NCBI GenBank assembly: GCA_017430135.1
Contig: JAFRNM010000019.1
Coordinates: 1 to 64,000 of the forward strand
Direction of reading: 5' to 3'
Length of the DNA stretch: 64,000 nucleotides
Source of the DNA: Clostridia bacterium
Lineage (GTDB): Bacteria; Bacillota; Clostridia; TANB77; CAG-508
Below the pieces are notes generated by a model. It had not been told where the DNA came from, made no database searches, and saw only the letters and a program-made list of their open reading frames with translations. The stretch's first letter is position 1. Each line of letters begins with the position of its first letter. A program made the position numbers and the translations under genes. Shown here piece by piece: positions 23,562 to 32,694 of the stretch.

Positions 23562-24566
23562 TTAATCATTTAATATTTCTATCATTTTATCAAATTGACT
23601 TACATTGTATTTTATCTCTTTTAAAGATTGTATTACTTCATTTTCTGCTAGTTTTATTTCCTCATTATCATATTTATTTTCGATGCATAGTGATCTTTTT
23701 AAGTTATAATCAAGCCATGCAAGTCCACCATAAATGTCTGCATTAATTAGTATATCTACATTTTTATCAATGTTTCCTTTATAATTTTGTTTATAACTAT
23801 TTATTACTTTTTCAAATTTGATATAATCAATATTGTCTATATCTCCTCCTGACCAATACCAAGCAACTTGTATTAGTTCAATAGTAGGATTTATATATCC
23901 ACTTGCTTCCCAATCTATAATAAAAGGTTTATCATCTTGCCACATTACATTTTTTCTATCTAAATCTGTATGACTTATTACTAGATTATTTTTAGCATAA
24001 TCATGAGCTTTTACTGAATTTTTATTTAACTCATATAATAGCTCTATATTTTGTTTTAATTCTTGAATATATGGCTTGTTTTGTTCTTCTGCAGGTGTAA
24101 TATATTTATTCCAGTCAAAGAAATCTGTTTCAATGCTTTTTCTTTCATCATCTTCTATTTTAGAAAAATCTATATTATGTATTTGAGCTAATGTTTTTCC
24201 TATAATTTCACAATGTTTGTCTGTTATTTCTTCTGCTTTTAATATTTTTCCCTCTAACCATTCAAATACCATAAAATAGCTATCATCTATTTTTACCATA
24301 ATATCATTATTTAACTTTAATGCTCCAATAGCAGATATTCCATTTTCTTTTGCTATATCTGTTACTTTTTCAGAAAAAACAAAATTCGAATATGCTTTTT
24401 CTCTTTTCATTACACCACTATTTAACTCTTTTACTGCATATATTCCTTTGTCTGTTTCAACTTTATACATTCTGTGAGATAAACCACCTGTAACCTTTTC
24501 TATACTTTTTATTTCATTTCCTAGATTATTTTCTTGTATAAGTCTTTCTATTTTTTGGTTTAACAA
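23562..24566 (-). CDS. Aminoglycoside phosphotransferase/choline kinase-fold protein
   Basis: A 334-residue protein kinase-like phosphotransferase. The Brenner motif SHTDLDRKNVMW supplies the catalytic Asp and Asn, and IIDWEASG is the metal-binding motif. The N-lobe carries VTGGLSHRMYKVETDKG. Such enzymes phosphorylate antibiotics or small alcohols. It uses a TTG start with AGGGA upstream. The substrate is unknown. Confidence 0.85.
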   Translation of the reverse strand: MLNQKIERLIQENNLGNEIKSIEKVTGGLSHRMYKVETDKGIYAVKELNSGVMKREKAYSNFVFSEKVTDIAKENGISAIGALKLNNDIMVKIDDSYFMVFEWLEGKILKAEEITDKHCEIIGKTLAQIHNIDFSKIEDDERKSIETDFFDWNKYITPAEEQNKPYIQELKQNIELLYELNKNSVKAHDYAKNNLVISHTDLDRKNVMWQDDKPFIIDWEASGYINPTIELIQVAWYWSGGDIDNIDYIKFEKVINSYKQNYKGNIDKNVDILINADIYGGLAWLDYNLKRSLCIENKYDNEEIKLAENEVIQSLKEIKYNVSQFDKMIEILND

Positions 24567-24603
24567 TTTATTCCCTACTTTCTTTATTTATTTTTAAAAA
24601 TAA

Positions 24604-25137
24604 CTAATTCACTCTCTCTTTTAAATCTTTTGCATAATAGTTTACTAAATATTCAATAGGTTCTTCATTTTCATTAGATGCAGGTTCACTTTCATAAGCT
24701 GATTTTATATAGTTTGTAAAACCATATTTAAAGTATATCATAATATTTTTAACTTCATTTGGCTCTACCCCTATTGTTAGTTTTGTATAACCTTTATTTT
24801 TCAAATCTGTTTCTACAAATTTGTATAACTTTGAAAAATAGCCTTTTCCTTGATATTCTTTTCTTGTTCTAAACGCTGATAAATATACTGTTGTTTCATC
24901 TACTAAACCTGTACTATCTTTTACATCTAAATTTGATAGCATTGCAGTTGCTTCAGAAATAATTTCTCCATTTAGAATTCCATAATATACTATTGTATTT
25001 CCATTTTGCATATTTTTAATAGCTTCATCCTTATATATCTTCCAAGCATTATTATCTGGATGTATTTTTATTAGATAATTCCAATTTTGTTCCATTTCTT
25101 CAATTGTTGCTATTTTACATATATATCCATCTATCAT
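24604..25137 (-). CDS. GNAT-family N-acetyltransferase
   Basis: A 177-residue GNAT with RTRKEYQGKGYFSKLYKFVE and a following NIMIYFKYGFTNYI. It sits between the phosphotransferase and the ABC transporter genes. GGAGAGG lies 4 bp before the ATG. Confidence 0.87.
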   Translation of the reverse strand: MIDGYICKIATIEEMEQNWNYLIKIHPDNNAWKIYKDEAIKNMQNGNTIVYYGILNGEIISEATAMLSNLDVKDSTGLVDETTVYLSAFRTRKEYQGKGYFSKLYKFVETDLKNKGYTKLTIGVEPNEVKNIMIYFKYGFTNYIKSAYESEPASNENEEPIEYLVNYYAKDLKERVN

Positions 25138-25164
25138 TATTCCTCTCCTTGTTATTTACTAAAT

Positions 25165-26763
25165 TTATACATTCACAATTTCTCTCATCATGTGATTTTC
25201 AAAACTATAATGTTTATTACATAAATCTTTTAATTTTGGTCTATGTGTTACTATTACATAAGTTTTATCCTTTAAATATTTTTCTATCATATTTGTAATT
25301 TTTTCTTCAGATAAAGCATCTAAATTTGATGTTGGTTCATCAAAGAAATACAAGTCTTTATCTATTAAAATTCCTCTAATTAGATTTAATCTTTGTTTTT
25401 GTCCTGCAGATAGTTTTATTCCTCTTTCTCCTACCATTGTTTCTAGTCCTTCTGGCAATTCCTTATACCAACTAGTTAATCCTGCTTCATCTAAAAGTTG
25501 CAATATTACTTCATCTGGTATGTCTTTTCCTAAACATAGGTTATCTCTTACACTTAAATCAAATAAATCAACTTCTTGTGATACAAATACTAAATCTAAT
25601 CTTGTATCTTTCATGTTTTTATTGTCAATTAGTAATTCTCCATTTTCCAATGGATATAATCCTGCTAAAATATTCATAACTGTTGTCTTTCCTTGTCCTG
25701 ATTCTCCAATTATGCTTATTTTATCACCTTTACTTAATATAAATTCTGGTATTTTTATTTTAGTTGAATCTTTCGTATAAGAGAATATCACATCTTTCAT
25801 TTTAACAGACTTAAAGTCTTTTACAATTTTTATATCTTTACTATCTTTAAAATATTCATCTAATTGCTTTTTAGCTGTTTTAAATTTTTCTCTTATATCA
25901 ATTAATCTTACTAAACTATTCAAATTAGAATATAATTTTCCTAATGCTGTTATAAAGAATAATAAATATGGTAGAGCATCTTCTCCGTTTTTAGTAATCA
26001 TTATAGCAACAACTAAGACAACAACATATAATAAATCCATTAATCCTGTAAAGATACCATTTGTATTAGATCTTTTTCTTTCATTTATTTTTGTTGCTCT
26101 CAAATAATTATCTGCATTCTCATTTATTTTTTTATTGCAAAAATCTCCAATATTTAGTTTTCTTACTGCTATAATATTTTGAATAAAATCTATAAATGTA
26201 GCATTATATTTTGATTCTGCTTCATTTGTTTTCTTTTGATATATTTGTTTGTTTTTTATCATTTTATATTTTGTGAATACTGCTAATGCTGATATTATAA
26301 TGCAAACAATTCCAGTTAAAATTGATTCTTTACAAATCATAATTAGTATTGATGTTCCACCTATAATTAAAGGTATTACACTTATCTCAAATTGCCAAGT
26401 CATTTCAAAAAAATAGAATGATAAGTTTGTAATTAATTTATGTATATAGCCTGTATGTGTATTTGAAATCTGCTCCATATTCATTGATTGTAACTTTTTA
26501 AAATAATATTTTTGTATTGCTGTTTGTGTCTTCATATTATTTACATTATCAATATATGAACCAACTTTCCCTGCAACTAACATTATTACATCTATAATTA
26601 TTATAACTATTGTAAGATTAATGATTTTATCCAATGTTAATGGGCTTGTACAAAAATGTGATAAAGCAAATGATTCTCCATAATCCGCTATTGAATATAT
26701 TGTATTAATTATAATAGACCATATAAAAAGTTTTTTTGCTACTATTTTTAATAATTCTTTCAA
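25165..26763 (-). CDS. ABC transporter, fused membrane and ATPase domains
   Basis: A 532-residue half-transporter. The first 300 residues hold about five to six membrane helices. The ATPase domain has Walker A GESGQGKTTVMN near residue 352, signature LSAGQKQRLNLI and Walker B LYFFDEPTSNLD. This is the exporter arrangement; it should work as a homodimer. It starts with TTG directly at the stop of the preceding gene (TAATTG), so it is coupled to it. The substrate may be a peptide or a drug. Confidence 0.9.
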   Translation of the reverse strand: MKELLKIVAKKLFIWSIIINTIYSIADYGESFALSHFCTSPLTLDKIINLTIVIIIIDVIMLVAGKVGSYIDNVNNMKTQTAIQKYYFKKLQSMNMEQISNTHTGYIHKLITNLSFYFFEMTWQFEISVIPLIIGGTSILIMICKESILTGIVCIIISALAVFTKYKMIKNKQIYQKKTNEAESKYNATFIDFIQNIIAVRKLNIGDFCNKKINENADNYLRATKINERKRSNTNGIFTGLMDLLYVVVLVVAIMITKNGEDALPYLLFFITALGKLYSNLNSLVRLIDIREKFKTAKKQLDEYFKDSKDIKIVKDFKSVKMKDVIFSYTKDSTKIKIPEFILSKGDKISIIGESGQGKTTVMNILAGLYPLENGELLIDNKNMKDTRLDLVFVSQEVDLFDLSVRDNLCLGKDIPDEVILQLLDEAGLTSWYKELPEGLETMVGERGIKLSAGQKQRLNLIRGILIDKDLYFFDEPTSNLDALSEEKITNMIEKYLKDKTYVIVTHRPKLKDLCNKHYSFENHMMREIVNV

Positions 26764-27021
26764 TTATCTTCCACCTCTTTGCCTGATATACCAATCATCT
26801 TTTTCTCTTTCTATATTATTTTGTTTTATATCAACTGTTTTATTTTCAATTTTAGTAGCTCTAACTAAAATATTACTTCCTTTATAAAATTCTCTTGTTA
26901 TTACAGCAGATGGATATTCTTCTTTTATCTTTTTCATATATTCTTTAATATGTAATTCCATATCTTCTTTGTTGTTATAATCTGCTATCATAAATATTTT
27001 TGAAACTAGTTCTTTTTCCAA
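26764..27021 (-). CDS. Small protein coupled to the ABC transporter
   Basis: An 85-residue protein of unknown family with a TTG start preceded by GGGAG. It is basic at the end (WYIRQRGGR), like several large proteins of the 41-57 kb island that end in GR. It is translationally coupled to the ABC transporter gene and could be its modified substrate or a helper. No leader-peptide motif such as double glycine is clear. Confidence 0.55.
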   Translation of the reverse strand: MEKELVSKIFMIADYNNKEDMELHIKEYMKKIKEEYPSAVITREFYKGSNILVRATKIENKTVDIKQNNIEREKDDWYIRQRGGR

Positions 27022-27041
27022 AATTATCACTCCCATAAAAA

Positions 27042-27563
27042 TTATATAGAATAGTAATAAACATTTTCAATTAAGTTTTTACCACCAATATTTCTTTCTT
27101 TTTCAAAAACTAATCTACCGCCCATATATTCATAAAATTTTGTTGTTTGATTATCTTTTAAGCAATATATAATCATATCACTGAACCCCATTTTTCCTAA
27201 TTCACTTTTAGCTTTTTCGAATAATATTCTTCCATAACCTTTTTTCTTGGCTTTATTTAGCAAATATAATGAACACAATTCTCCAGAATTTGGATATTTT
27301 TCTTCTCTAGATTTACATATAGCAACAATTCCTACAGGTTTCTCCTCTACATATAATACAAATCTTTTATAATCTGGTTCATCTATTTTAGTTTGTTCAA
27401 ATTTATTTTTTAGTCTTTCAACATTTTTATTTAATTCGTTTTCGATTTTATCCAAAAATTCATCAGCCATAATTCCTTTATATGTTTCAATCATTGAATA
27501 AGTACTAACATACATATAATCATATAAATCTTCTTTTTCTATTTCTTTAATAGTGTAATTCAA
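27042..27563 (-). CDS. GNAT-family N-acetyltransferase
   Basis: A 173-residue GNAT with LYLLNKAKKKGYGRILFEKA and FYEYMGGRLVFEKER. It is similar in layout to the GNAT at 21780. It begins with a TTG codon, 7 bp after GGAGG. Confidence 0.87.
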   Translation of the reverse strand: MNYTIKEIEKEDLYDYMYVSTYSMIETYKGIMADEFLDKIENELNKNVERLKNKFEQTKIDEPDYKRFVLYVEEKPVGIVAICKSREEKYPNSGELCSLYLLNKAKKKGYGRILFEKAKSELGKMGFSDMIIYCLKDNQTTKFYEYMGGRLVFEKERNIGGKNLIENVYYYSI

Positions 27564-27565
27564 AA

Positions 27566-28492
27566 TTATCCTCCATTTTTATAAAGTTCTCTCATTACTT
27601 TTACTATTTCTTTTCTACTTACTAATTCATTTGTTTTTGCTTTTAAATCTTTAAAATTTAAACCAATTGTATTTGATATTATTTCTGCTGTTTTTTCATT
27701 ACCTGCAACTATAACACTATAACCATTTATAATATCCATACAATTAACTGATATGTATTCTACATTCTTTTCTTCACTTACTGTCTTTAAAACATTTCTA
27801 ATATCTTGTTCATATTTATTTAAAAATTCATCAACATTTGCAACTTCTAATTGTCCCATTGACCAAGATATACTCATAAATTGATCTTTAAATTCAACTT
27901 CCATTTCTTCTCTTAAACTATCTCCAATTTGAGATTTTTCGACAAAGATCTGGGTTGTTATTTCATCGGTTATTTCTGGAGTTTGTTGTTTTAACCAATT
28001 TGCCATTTCTATATCTTTTTGACTTGTCAATTTAATTTTTAAATTCATAGTATTTGATATAATTCCATAATAAAGTAAAATCGCAGATTCTCTTGAAATC
28101 TTAATATTTTCATTTTTGAATCTTTCTGCTACAAGTGTTGCTGCAGCTCCAATAAGTTCTATTTGAATTTTTATATCATTTCTGTCATTTAACCAACTAT
28201 CTTTATTATGATGATCTATTATTTCGACTATATTTTCTTTTTCTATGGCTTTTGGAATTTCAGTCAAGTAGTTTGTATCTACTAGAACAATTTTGTCTTC
28301 ATTTTCGATTCTCGTGGCAGTATTTAACTTTATATTGAACTTATTTAAAACTATTTCTGCTTCTTTTTTCATTGTTCCTTCAAAATAATAATCTGCTTTT
28401 TCTCTCTTTTTTCTTAAAAGTTCTGTATAAGCATACATTAATGAAATCCCATCCATATCTGGATTAATATATGTAGTTACTATTTTTCTCAT
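27566..28492 (-). CDS. DHH-family phosphoesterase (manganese-dependent pyrophosphatase-like)
   Basis: A 308-residue protein with the DHH superfamily pattern: INPDMDGISLMYAY near residue 10, VDTNYL near 72 and the signature IIDHHNKD near 93. These are the manganese ligands. Family members hydrolyse pyrophosphate, polyphosphate or short nucleotides. The C-terminal DHHA2-like region is present. The start at 28492 follows GGAGG. Confidence 0.88.
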   Translation of the reverse strand: MRKIVTTYINPDMDGISLMYAYTELLRKKREKADYYFEGTMKKEAEIVLNKFNIKLNTATRIENEDKIVLVDTNYLTEIPKAIEKENIVEIIDHHNKDSWLNDRNDIKIQIELIGAAATLVAERFKNENIKISRESAILLYYGIISNTMNLKIKLTSQKDIEMANWLKQQTPEITDEITTQIFVEKSQIGDSLREEMEVEFKDQFMSISWSMGQLEVANVDEFLNKYEQDIRNVLKTVSEEKNVEYISVNCMDIINGYSVIVAGNEKTAEIISNTIGLNFKDLKAKTNELVSRKEIVKVMRELYKNGG

Positions 28493-28516
28493 CTTGTCCT
28501 CCAATAATATAACTTT

Positions 28517-28966
28517 TTATTTGTATTTTATCATTTGATAATGGAACTCTGTTTCTCCATTTTGTACAAAACCAAGTTTCTCGTATAAATTTCCAACTGG
28601 GTTTTGTTTAAAATATTGTATTTCAATGTTTTTATCTGAATATTTCTCAAGTATAGATTTTAGTATTTCAGTCCCTATACCTTTTCCTTGATATTCTGGA
28701 ATAATACATATATTTTCAATATAATATATTTCTTCATTTACTGCTTGACCTTGATAAAAACCTATTCTTTTATTATCAACCATAATTATATATGTTCTAT
28801 CAAATGTCTTCTCCATAGATTCTTTAAATCTATTTCTTTGATCTAAATCATCCCATTTTCCCCAACAGTGTTCAACATATTCTTTATATGCATTTTTCTT
28901 TGTTTCATATATAAATTCATAGTCTTCATTATTATATTTCCTTAATGTATACCCTTTTTTATTCAT
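28517..28966 (-). CDS. GNAT-family N-acetyltransferase
   Basis: A 149-residue GNAT with CIIPEYQGKGIGTEILKSIL, and NPVGNLYEKLGFVQNGETEF at the end. This type is widespread in clostridia with unknown substrate. It ends the run of classic resistance-like genes; the next genes upstream are effector-like. Confidence 0.88.
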   Translation of the reverse strand: MNKKGYTLRKYNNEDYEFIYETKKNAYKEYVEHCWGKWDDLDQRNRFKESMEKTFDRTYIIMVDNKRIGFYQGQAVNEEIYYIENICIIPEYQGKGIGTEILKSILEKYSDKNIEIQYFKQNPVGNLYEKLGFVQNGETEFHYQMIKYK

Positions 28967-28972
28967 AAATTA

Positions 28973-29398
28973 TTATTTCCTTTTAAATATACTCTTTATT
29001 TTATTCCAAAACTTTACAAATACATTTTCTTTGTATTGAACTAAAGATACATTTTCTATTATTTCTGTTCGTTCTGCTTCATTTTTATTATTTATAAATA
29101 AATCTTCATTTTGATATTTTTTTGCTTTTTCTTCTTCCATTTTGGCATCATAAAATCTATAATATTCTGCCAACTTATCTTTTTGAGATTGACTTAAAAC
29201 ATATTTATTTAAAATAGCATATAATAATTCTTTTGTTTCTATCAATAATTCTGTTGTATTTTGATATTGATAATCCATATTTTCTTTTATCGTATTAAAT
29301 AAACTATTTGGAACTTTGTTTTTTGTATTATCATCTAAACTATCTAAAATATAATATGTTTGTGCTAACGCCTGTTTATTAATACTTGCTATATCCAT
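28973..29398 (-). CDS. Tail-motif protein 1 (YKEN...NKIKSIF)
   Basis: A 141-residue helical protein of unknown family. Residues 118-141 carry the shared C-terminal motif, SLVQYKENVFVKFWNKIKS followed by IFKRK, found on four other small proteins in the window. The middle part has YQNEDLFINNKNEAE, similar to QYKTEDLFRNRKDNQ (48109) and QYNPDNLFKNRTSDA (52734). It may be a chaperone, adaptor or secreted helper. Confidence 0.7.
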   Translation of the reverse strand: MDIASINKQALAQTYYILDSLDDNTKNKVPNSLFNTIKENMDYQYQNTTELLIETKELLYAILNKYVLSQSQKDKLAEYYRFYDAKMEEEKAKKYQNEDLFINNKNEAERTEIIENVSLVQYKENVFVKFWNKIKSIFKRK

Positions 29399-29453
29399 AT
29401 TTTATCATTTCCTTTGTAAAATTATTTTTTCTAAAACAAATAAGTATTAAGTT

Positions 29454-30011
29454 TTATACTTCATCATCGTTTTCTACTACTAAATAACTTCCATCTTCTT
29501 GTAAACAAATGGCTGTATTATCTTTATGTTCATATACAAATTGTGGTGCTAGTAATGGATTTAACACTAATACTTGCCATTTTTGATATTCTCTTAGATC
29601 TTCTTCATTTGTTTCATCTGAAAATAAATACCAATCTCCATCTTTTAAAATCGCAGTTTGACATACTTTTCCCTCTTCTATTAACTTGTAGTCTGCTAAA
29701 CACACTTCACTTGCAATAGGTAATATACATTGATATTCTGGAGAATTATTTTCAGCTAAATAACATAATAAGATAGCAACAGGAATATTAGGTTCTTTTT
29801 CGTCCAAATTATCAGCAATTTCAACTAAAGAAAAACCATTTACTTCTATATCTGTATATTCTTGTTCATCATTTAACCATTCTTTAATAAGTTTATTATA
29901 TTTTTCTTCTTTAATAGCTTCCATAATATCTTCTGTTAAATCTTCACAATCCTTCTTTGATAAAAGCCAATTATAGTAATCATACATTTTTTCAATAATT
30001 TCTTTTTCCAT
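29454..30011 (-). CDS. Acidic hypothetical protein
   Basis: A 185-residue acidic protein with a helical N-terminal half and a beta-rich C-terminal half (QTAILKDGDWYLFSDE, QEDGSYLVVENDDEV). I do not recognise it. It is co-directional with the effector-like genes at 30033 and 30486, and could be an immunity or chaperone protein for them. Confidence 0.6.
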   Translation of the reverse strand: MEKEIIEKMYDYYNWLLSKKDCEDLTEDIMEAIKEEKYNKLIKEWLNDEQEYTDIEVNGFSLVEIADNLDEKEPNIPVAILLCYLAENNSPEYQCILPIASEVCLADYKLIEEGKVCQTAILKDGDWYLFSDETNEEDLREYQKWQVLVLNPLLAPQFVYEHKDNTAICLQEDGSYLVVENDDEV

Positions 30012-30032
30012 ACTACCTCCAAAATTGTTTTA

Positions 30033-30452
30033 TTATCTTCCTCTACCTCTGTTATGTCCTCTATTATGTTCTTTATTTTGTTCTTGTTCTAATACATCCA
30101 ACATTCCACCAGCTCTACTTCTTTCTTCAGTTGTTAAATTCTTAATATCCCCTAACATACTGCTAACAGTCCTTTTTACTTTATTTTCTTCTTTTTTATT
30201 TTGTTGTTTTTTTCCAAAGTTTGTAGAACTATGAATATCATCTTTTCTTGTTCCACTCATAGGTCTTTGATGTCCATTTCTTACAGGTCTTGAACTAGAA
30301 CTTGGATTTGAATATATATTTTCCCTTTTTACTATTTGCTTTTTTTCAAATTTATTTTTATTTGGATTTGTTTTTTGGTTTTCTTCATAATTTCTTATAA
30401 CTTCATAACAATTTTTTAATTGTCTTTTTTGTTCATCACTTAAATCTGACAT
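30033..30452 (-). CDS. Hypothetical basic protein with Arg/Gly/His-rich end
   Basis: A 139-residue, very hydrophilic, probably disordered protein. Residues 95-125 (DIKNLTTEERSRAGGMLDVL) match the C-terminal part of the neighbouring 480-residue protein (RELRDLTPEERKRGNQYLSA). It ends HNRGHNRGRGR. A shared targeting or partner-binding module is likely. Confidence 0.6.
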   Translation of the reverse strand: MSDLSDEQKRQLKNCYEVIRNYEENQKTNPNKNKFEKKQIVKRENIYSNPSSSSRPVRNGHQRPMSGTRKDDIHSSTNFGKKQQNKKEENKVKRTVSSMLGDIKNLTTEERSRAGGMLDVLEQEQNKEHNRGHNRGRGR

Positions 30453-30485
30453 TTTAATCCCCCATTTTATAATAATTATTATACT

Positions 30486-31928
30486 TTATTTTGTACGATT
30501 TTGCTCATTTTCTAAAGCCGATAAATATTGATTACCTCTTTTTCTTTCTTCTGGTGTTAAATCTCTTAATTCTCTTAAACATTCTTCAAGTCTTTTTTGT
30601 TCATCATCTTTAACAGTCCAAGTTTTCTTACTTGTTTTTTGTCTTTCTCTTTTTTGATCATTTTGTGCAATTTGATTTAATTCTTCAAGTAGTTCTTCTA
30701 AATCTTGTTTTGATGGTTCATCAGAAATAGTTTGTTCTTCATCTTCTTTTTGTAATAAATCTTCCCAATCAATACCTGGTTTTTGTAATAATTCATCAGC
30801 TAATGTGATAGCTTCTTTATATCTAGTTTCTTCTATCGAAACATCTGAAATCGGTTGTTGAGGATTTTGTTTTGATTTACTATCAGCTTGTTTCATTTGT
30901 TCAACTGTTTGTGTGTCAAAGCAAAAATTATTCTCATCAATCCCATATTCTTTACTAACTCTTATAATTTCATCTCTAACAGCTTGGATAAAACTTGGAT
31001 TTTTTTCTGCAATTTCATATTCAGAAAGACCTTTTATATTACTATGAGAACTCAACCAATCATAATATGTTTTCGAAATTGCTTCTTTTATTACTTTTTC
31101 TCTTAATGTAGTATAAGATTGTTGTTTTTTATTTATAGTAATAGTTGGTTCAGCACCATATCCAATCCATCCATCTATTAAACCTGTCATAATTGGTGGA
31201 GAATAAATATCACTTTTAAAATAAGGATTTTGTTCACGCAATCTTCTTAATATATCTATATATTGAAGAACATTATTGTCATTTGCATATATGACTATTG
31301 TATCATCTCTTAATCCATTATCACTATATTTTATAGTATATTCCATTTCTCTATTATCAGCTTCTGCCATTATTTGATATATAAAAGATTCTATATATGG
31401 TCTTTCAGCATTCAAATATAATCTATGTTGAATATTATGTGTAGGACGTTGACCTAGTTTTTCAGAGTCTACATATATCCATTTATCAAACCAAGAGCCT
31501 TGATTCACTATATATTTATATTTTTTAAAAGCATCTGAAAGTTGTGGATTATCTAATAATTTATTAACTATGTCATCAACTTCTTCTTCTGTAGAAACAT
31601 CCTCTATTGAGGATAAATATTTTCGTAATTTTTGAAAATCACTATCTTGGTAATTTCCTTTTCTTGAATAAACATAATTATACTTATCTTCACTCATATC
31701 AACAATGTTTTCTTTCCACATATTAAATAATAATGAATTAAATTCATCTAAATGTGCTTGTTTTGTTACATTGATTCCATATTTCTTTTTTGAAAGATGA
31801 ACTAAATTACCATAAAAATCTTTTCTATCTTTATCAGATTTTGAATATATTTCTATTATTTTCTTTACTTTATCCAAATCCTCAAGTGGACTTTGAACGC
31901 TATTATACAAATCCATCAACTTATCCAT
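30486..31928 (-). CDS. HopA1-like effector candidate
   Basis: A 480-residue protein. Residues 165-265 include HRLYLNAERPYIESFIYQI, TIKYSDNGLRDDTIVIYA and PPIMTGLIDGWIGYGAEP. This series resembles the HopA1-type fold of type III effectors and related lanthipeptide enzymes. The C-terminal 100 residues are charged and probably unstructured, ending LENEQNRTK. The assignment is by eye and tentative. The protein has no signal peptide, which fits a cytoplasmic protein delivered by a type IV system. Confidence 0.5.
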   Translation of the reverse strand: MDKLMDLYNSVQSPLEDLDKVKKIIEIYSKSDKDRKDFYGNLVHLSKKKYGINVTKQAHLDEFNSLLFNMWKENIVDMSEDKYNYVYSRKGNYQDSDFQKLRKYLSSIEDVSTEEEVDDIVNKLLDNPQLSDAFKKYKYIVNQGSWFDKWIYVDSEKLGQRPTHNIQHRLYLNAERPYIESFIYQIMAEADNREMEYTIKYSDNGLRDDTIVIYANDNNVLQYIDILRRLREQNPYFKSDIYSPPIMTGLIDGWIGYGAEPTITINKKQQSYTTLREKVIKEAISKTYYDWLSSHSNIKGLSEYEIAEKNPSFIQAVRDEIIRVSKEYGIDENNFCFDTQTVEQMKQADSKSKQNPQQPISDVSIEETRYKEAITLADELLQKPGIDWEDLLQKEDEEQTISDEPSKQDLEELLEELNQIAQNDQKRERQKTSKKTWTVKDDEQKRLEECLRELRDLTPEERKRGNQYLSALENEQNRTK

Positions 31929-31958
31929 AATTCTTTTCTCCTTTTGTATCTTAAAATC

Positions 31959-32510
31959 TTATCTTTTATACTCTATAAATTCTTCCTTCAATAACCCTGT
32001 TAAATATTCATCTTCAATTTTCCCTGTAGCTTTTGAAATGAAGCATTTTCTTCTTATTCCTTCATCTTTATAACCAAGTTTTAATTGCATTTTATGTGAT
32101 TTTTCATTTTCTTTGAAATAGCCATTGTCTAATCTTCTTAATCCTAATACTTCAAAAGCATATTTTATTCTAGCTGAAAATGCTTCAGTACCATATCCAA
32201 ATCCTTGATATTTTTCACTTATCCAAATGCCACCACCTGCTGTGCCATAGGCTAAATTCACATTTGTTAATTGTGTTCCACCAATTGCTTTATTTTCACT
32301 TTTTAAAACTATTGCAAAATTATATAAATCATTATCAATTGTTTTTTGTACAAAATGTTTTGCATCTTCTATTGTATAAGGAAATGGTGCTCCAGCTAAC
32401 CATTTTGTAACATTTATATTATTTAATCCTTCTACTATATCATCTAAATCATTCATATTCCATTGTCTTAATATTAATCTTTCTGTTTCTATTACTACAT
32501 CTTTATTCAT
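31959..32510 (-). CDS. GNAT-family N-acetyltransferase (RimJ/RimL-like)
   Basis: A 183-residue GNAT of the RimJ/RimL type: ETERLILRQWNMNDLDDI at the start, then ISEKYQGFGYGTEAFSARI and KMQLKLGYKDEGIRRKCF. It is the first gene of the long same-strand cargo array. The 140 bp upstream up to the terminator at 32651 probably hold its promoter. Confidence 0.9.
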   Translation of the reverse strand: MNKDVVIETERLILRQWNMNDLDDIVEGLNNINVTKWLAGAPFPYTIEDAKHFVQKTIDNDLYNFAIVLKSENKAIGGTQLTNVNLAYGTAGGGIWISEKYQGFGYGTEAFSARIKYAFEVLGLRRLDNGYFKENEKSHKMQLKLGYKDEGIRRKCFISKATGKIEDEYLTGLLKEEFIEYKR

Positions 32511-32650
32511 AATTCTTCTTCCTTTACTTTTATGAATTATTAATGCCTATCACTAGAACTTTTATATTGAGATTTTCTAATAATTCATTTCTTTAATTTT
32601 ATCTCAAACCTATATTTTGTCTTACTTTTCCTATATTTGCATTATATATT

Positions 32651-32685
32651 AAAGGGCAAATAATTGCAATAATTATTTACCCTTT
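32651..32685. terminator. Intrinsic terminator of the relaxase operon
   Basis: The stem AAAGGGCAAATAATT/AATTATTTACCCTTT has a GCAAT loop and T-rich flank. It is nearly the same sequence as the terminator at 3142-3172, so the two were probably copied from one source. Confidence 0.85.
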
Positions 32686-32694
32686 TATTTTTTA

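Noticed and set aside
19215..32510. Integron-type cassette array
   Set aside because: I found no attC-like repeats between the genes and no integron integrase; the spacers are short and unrelated.
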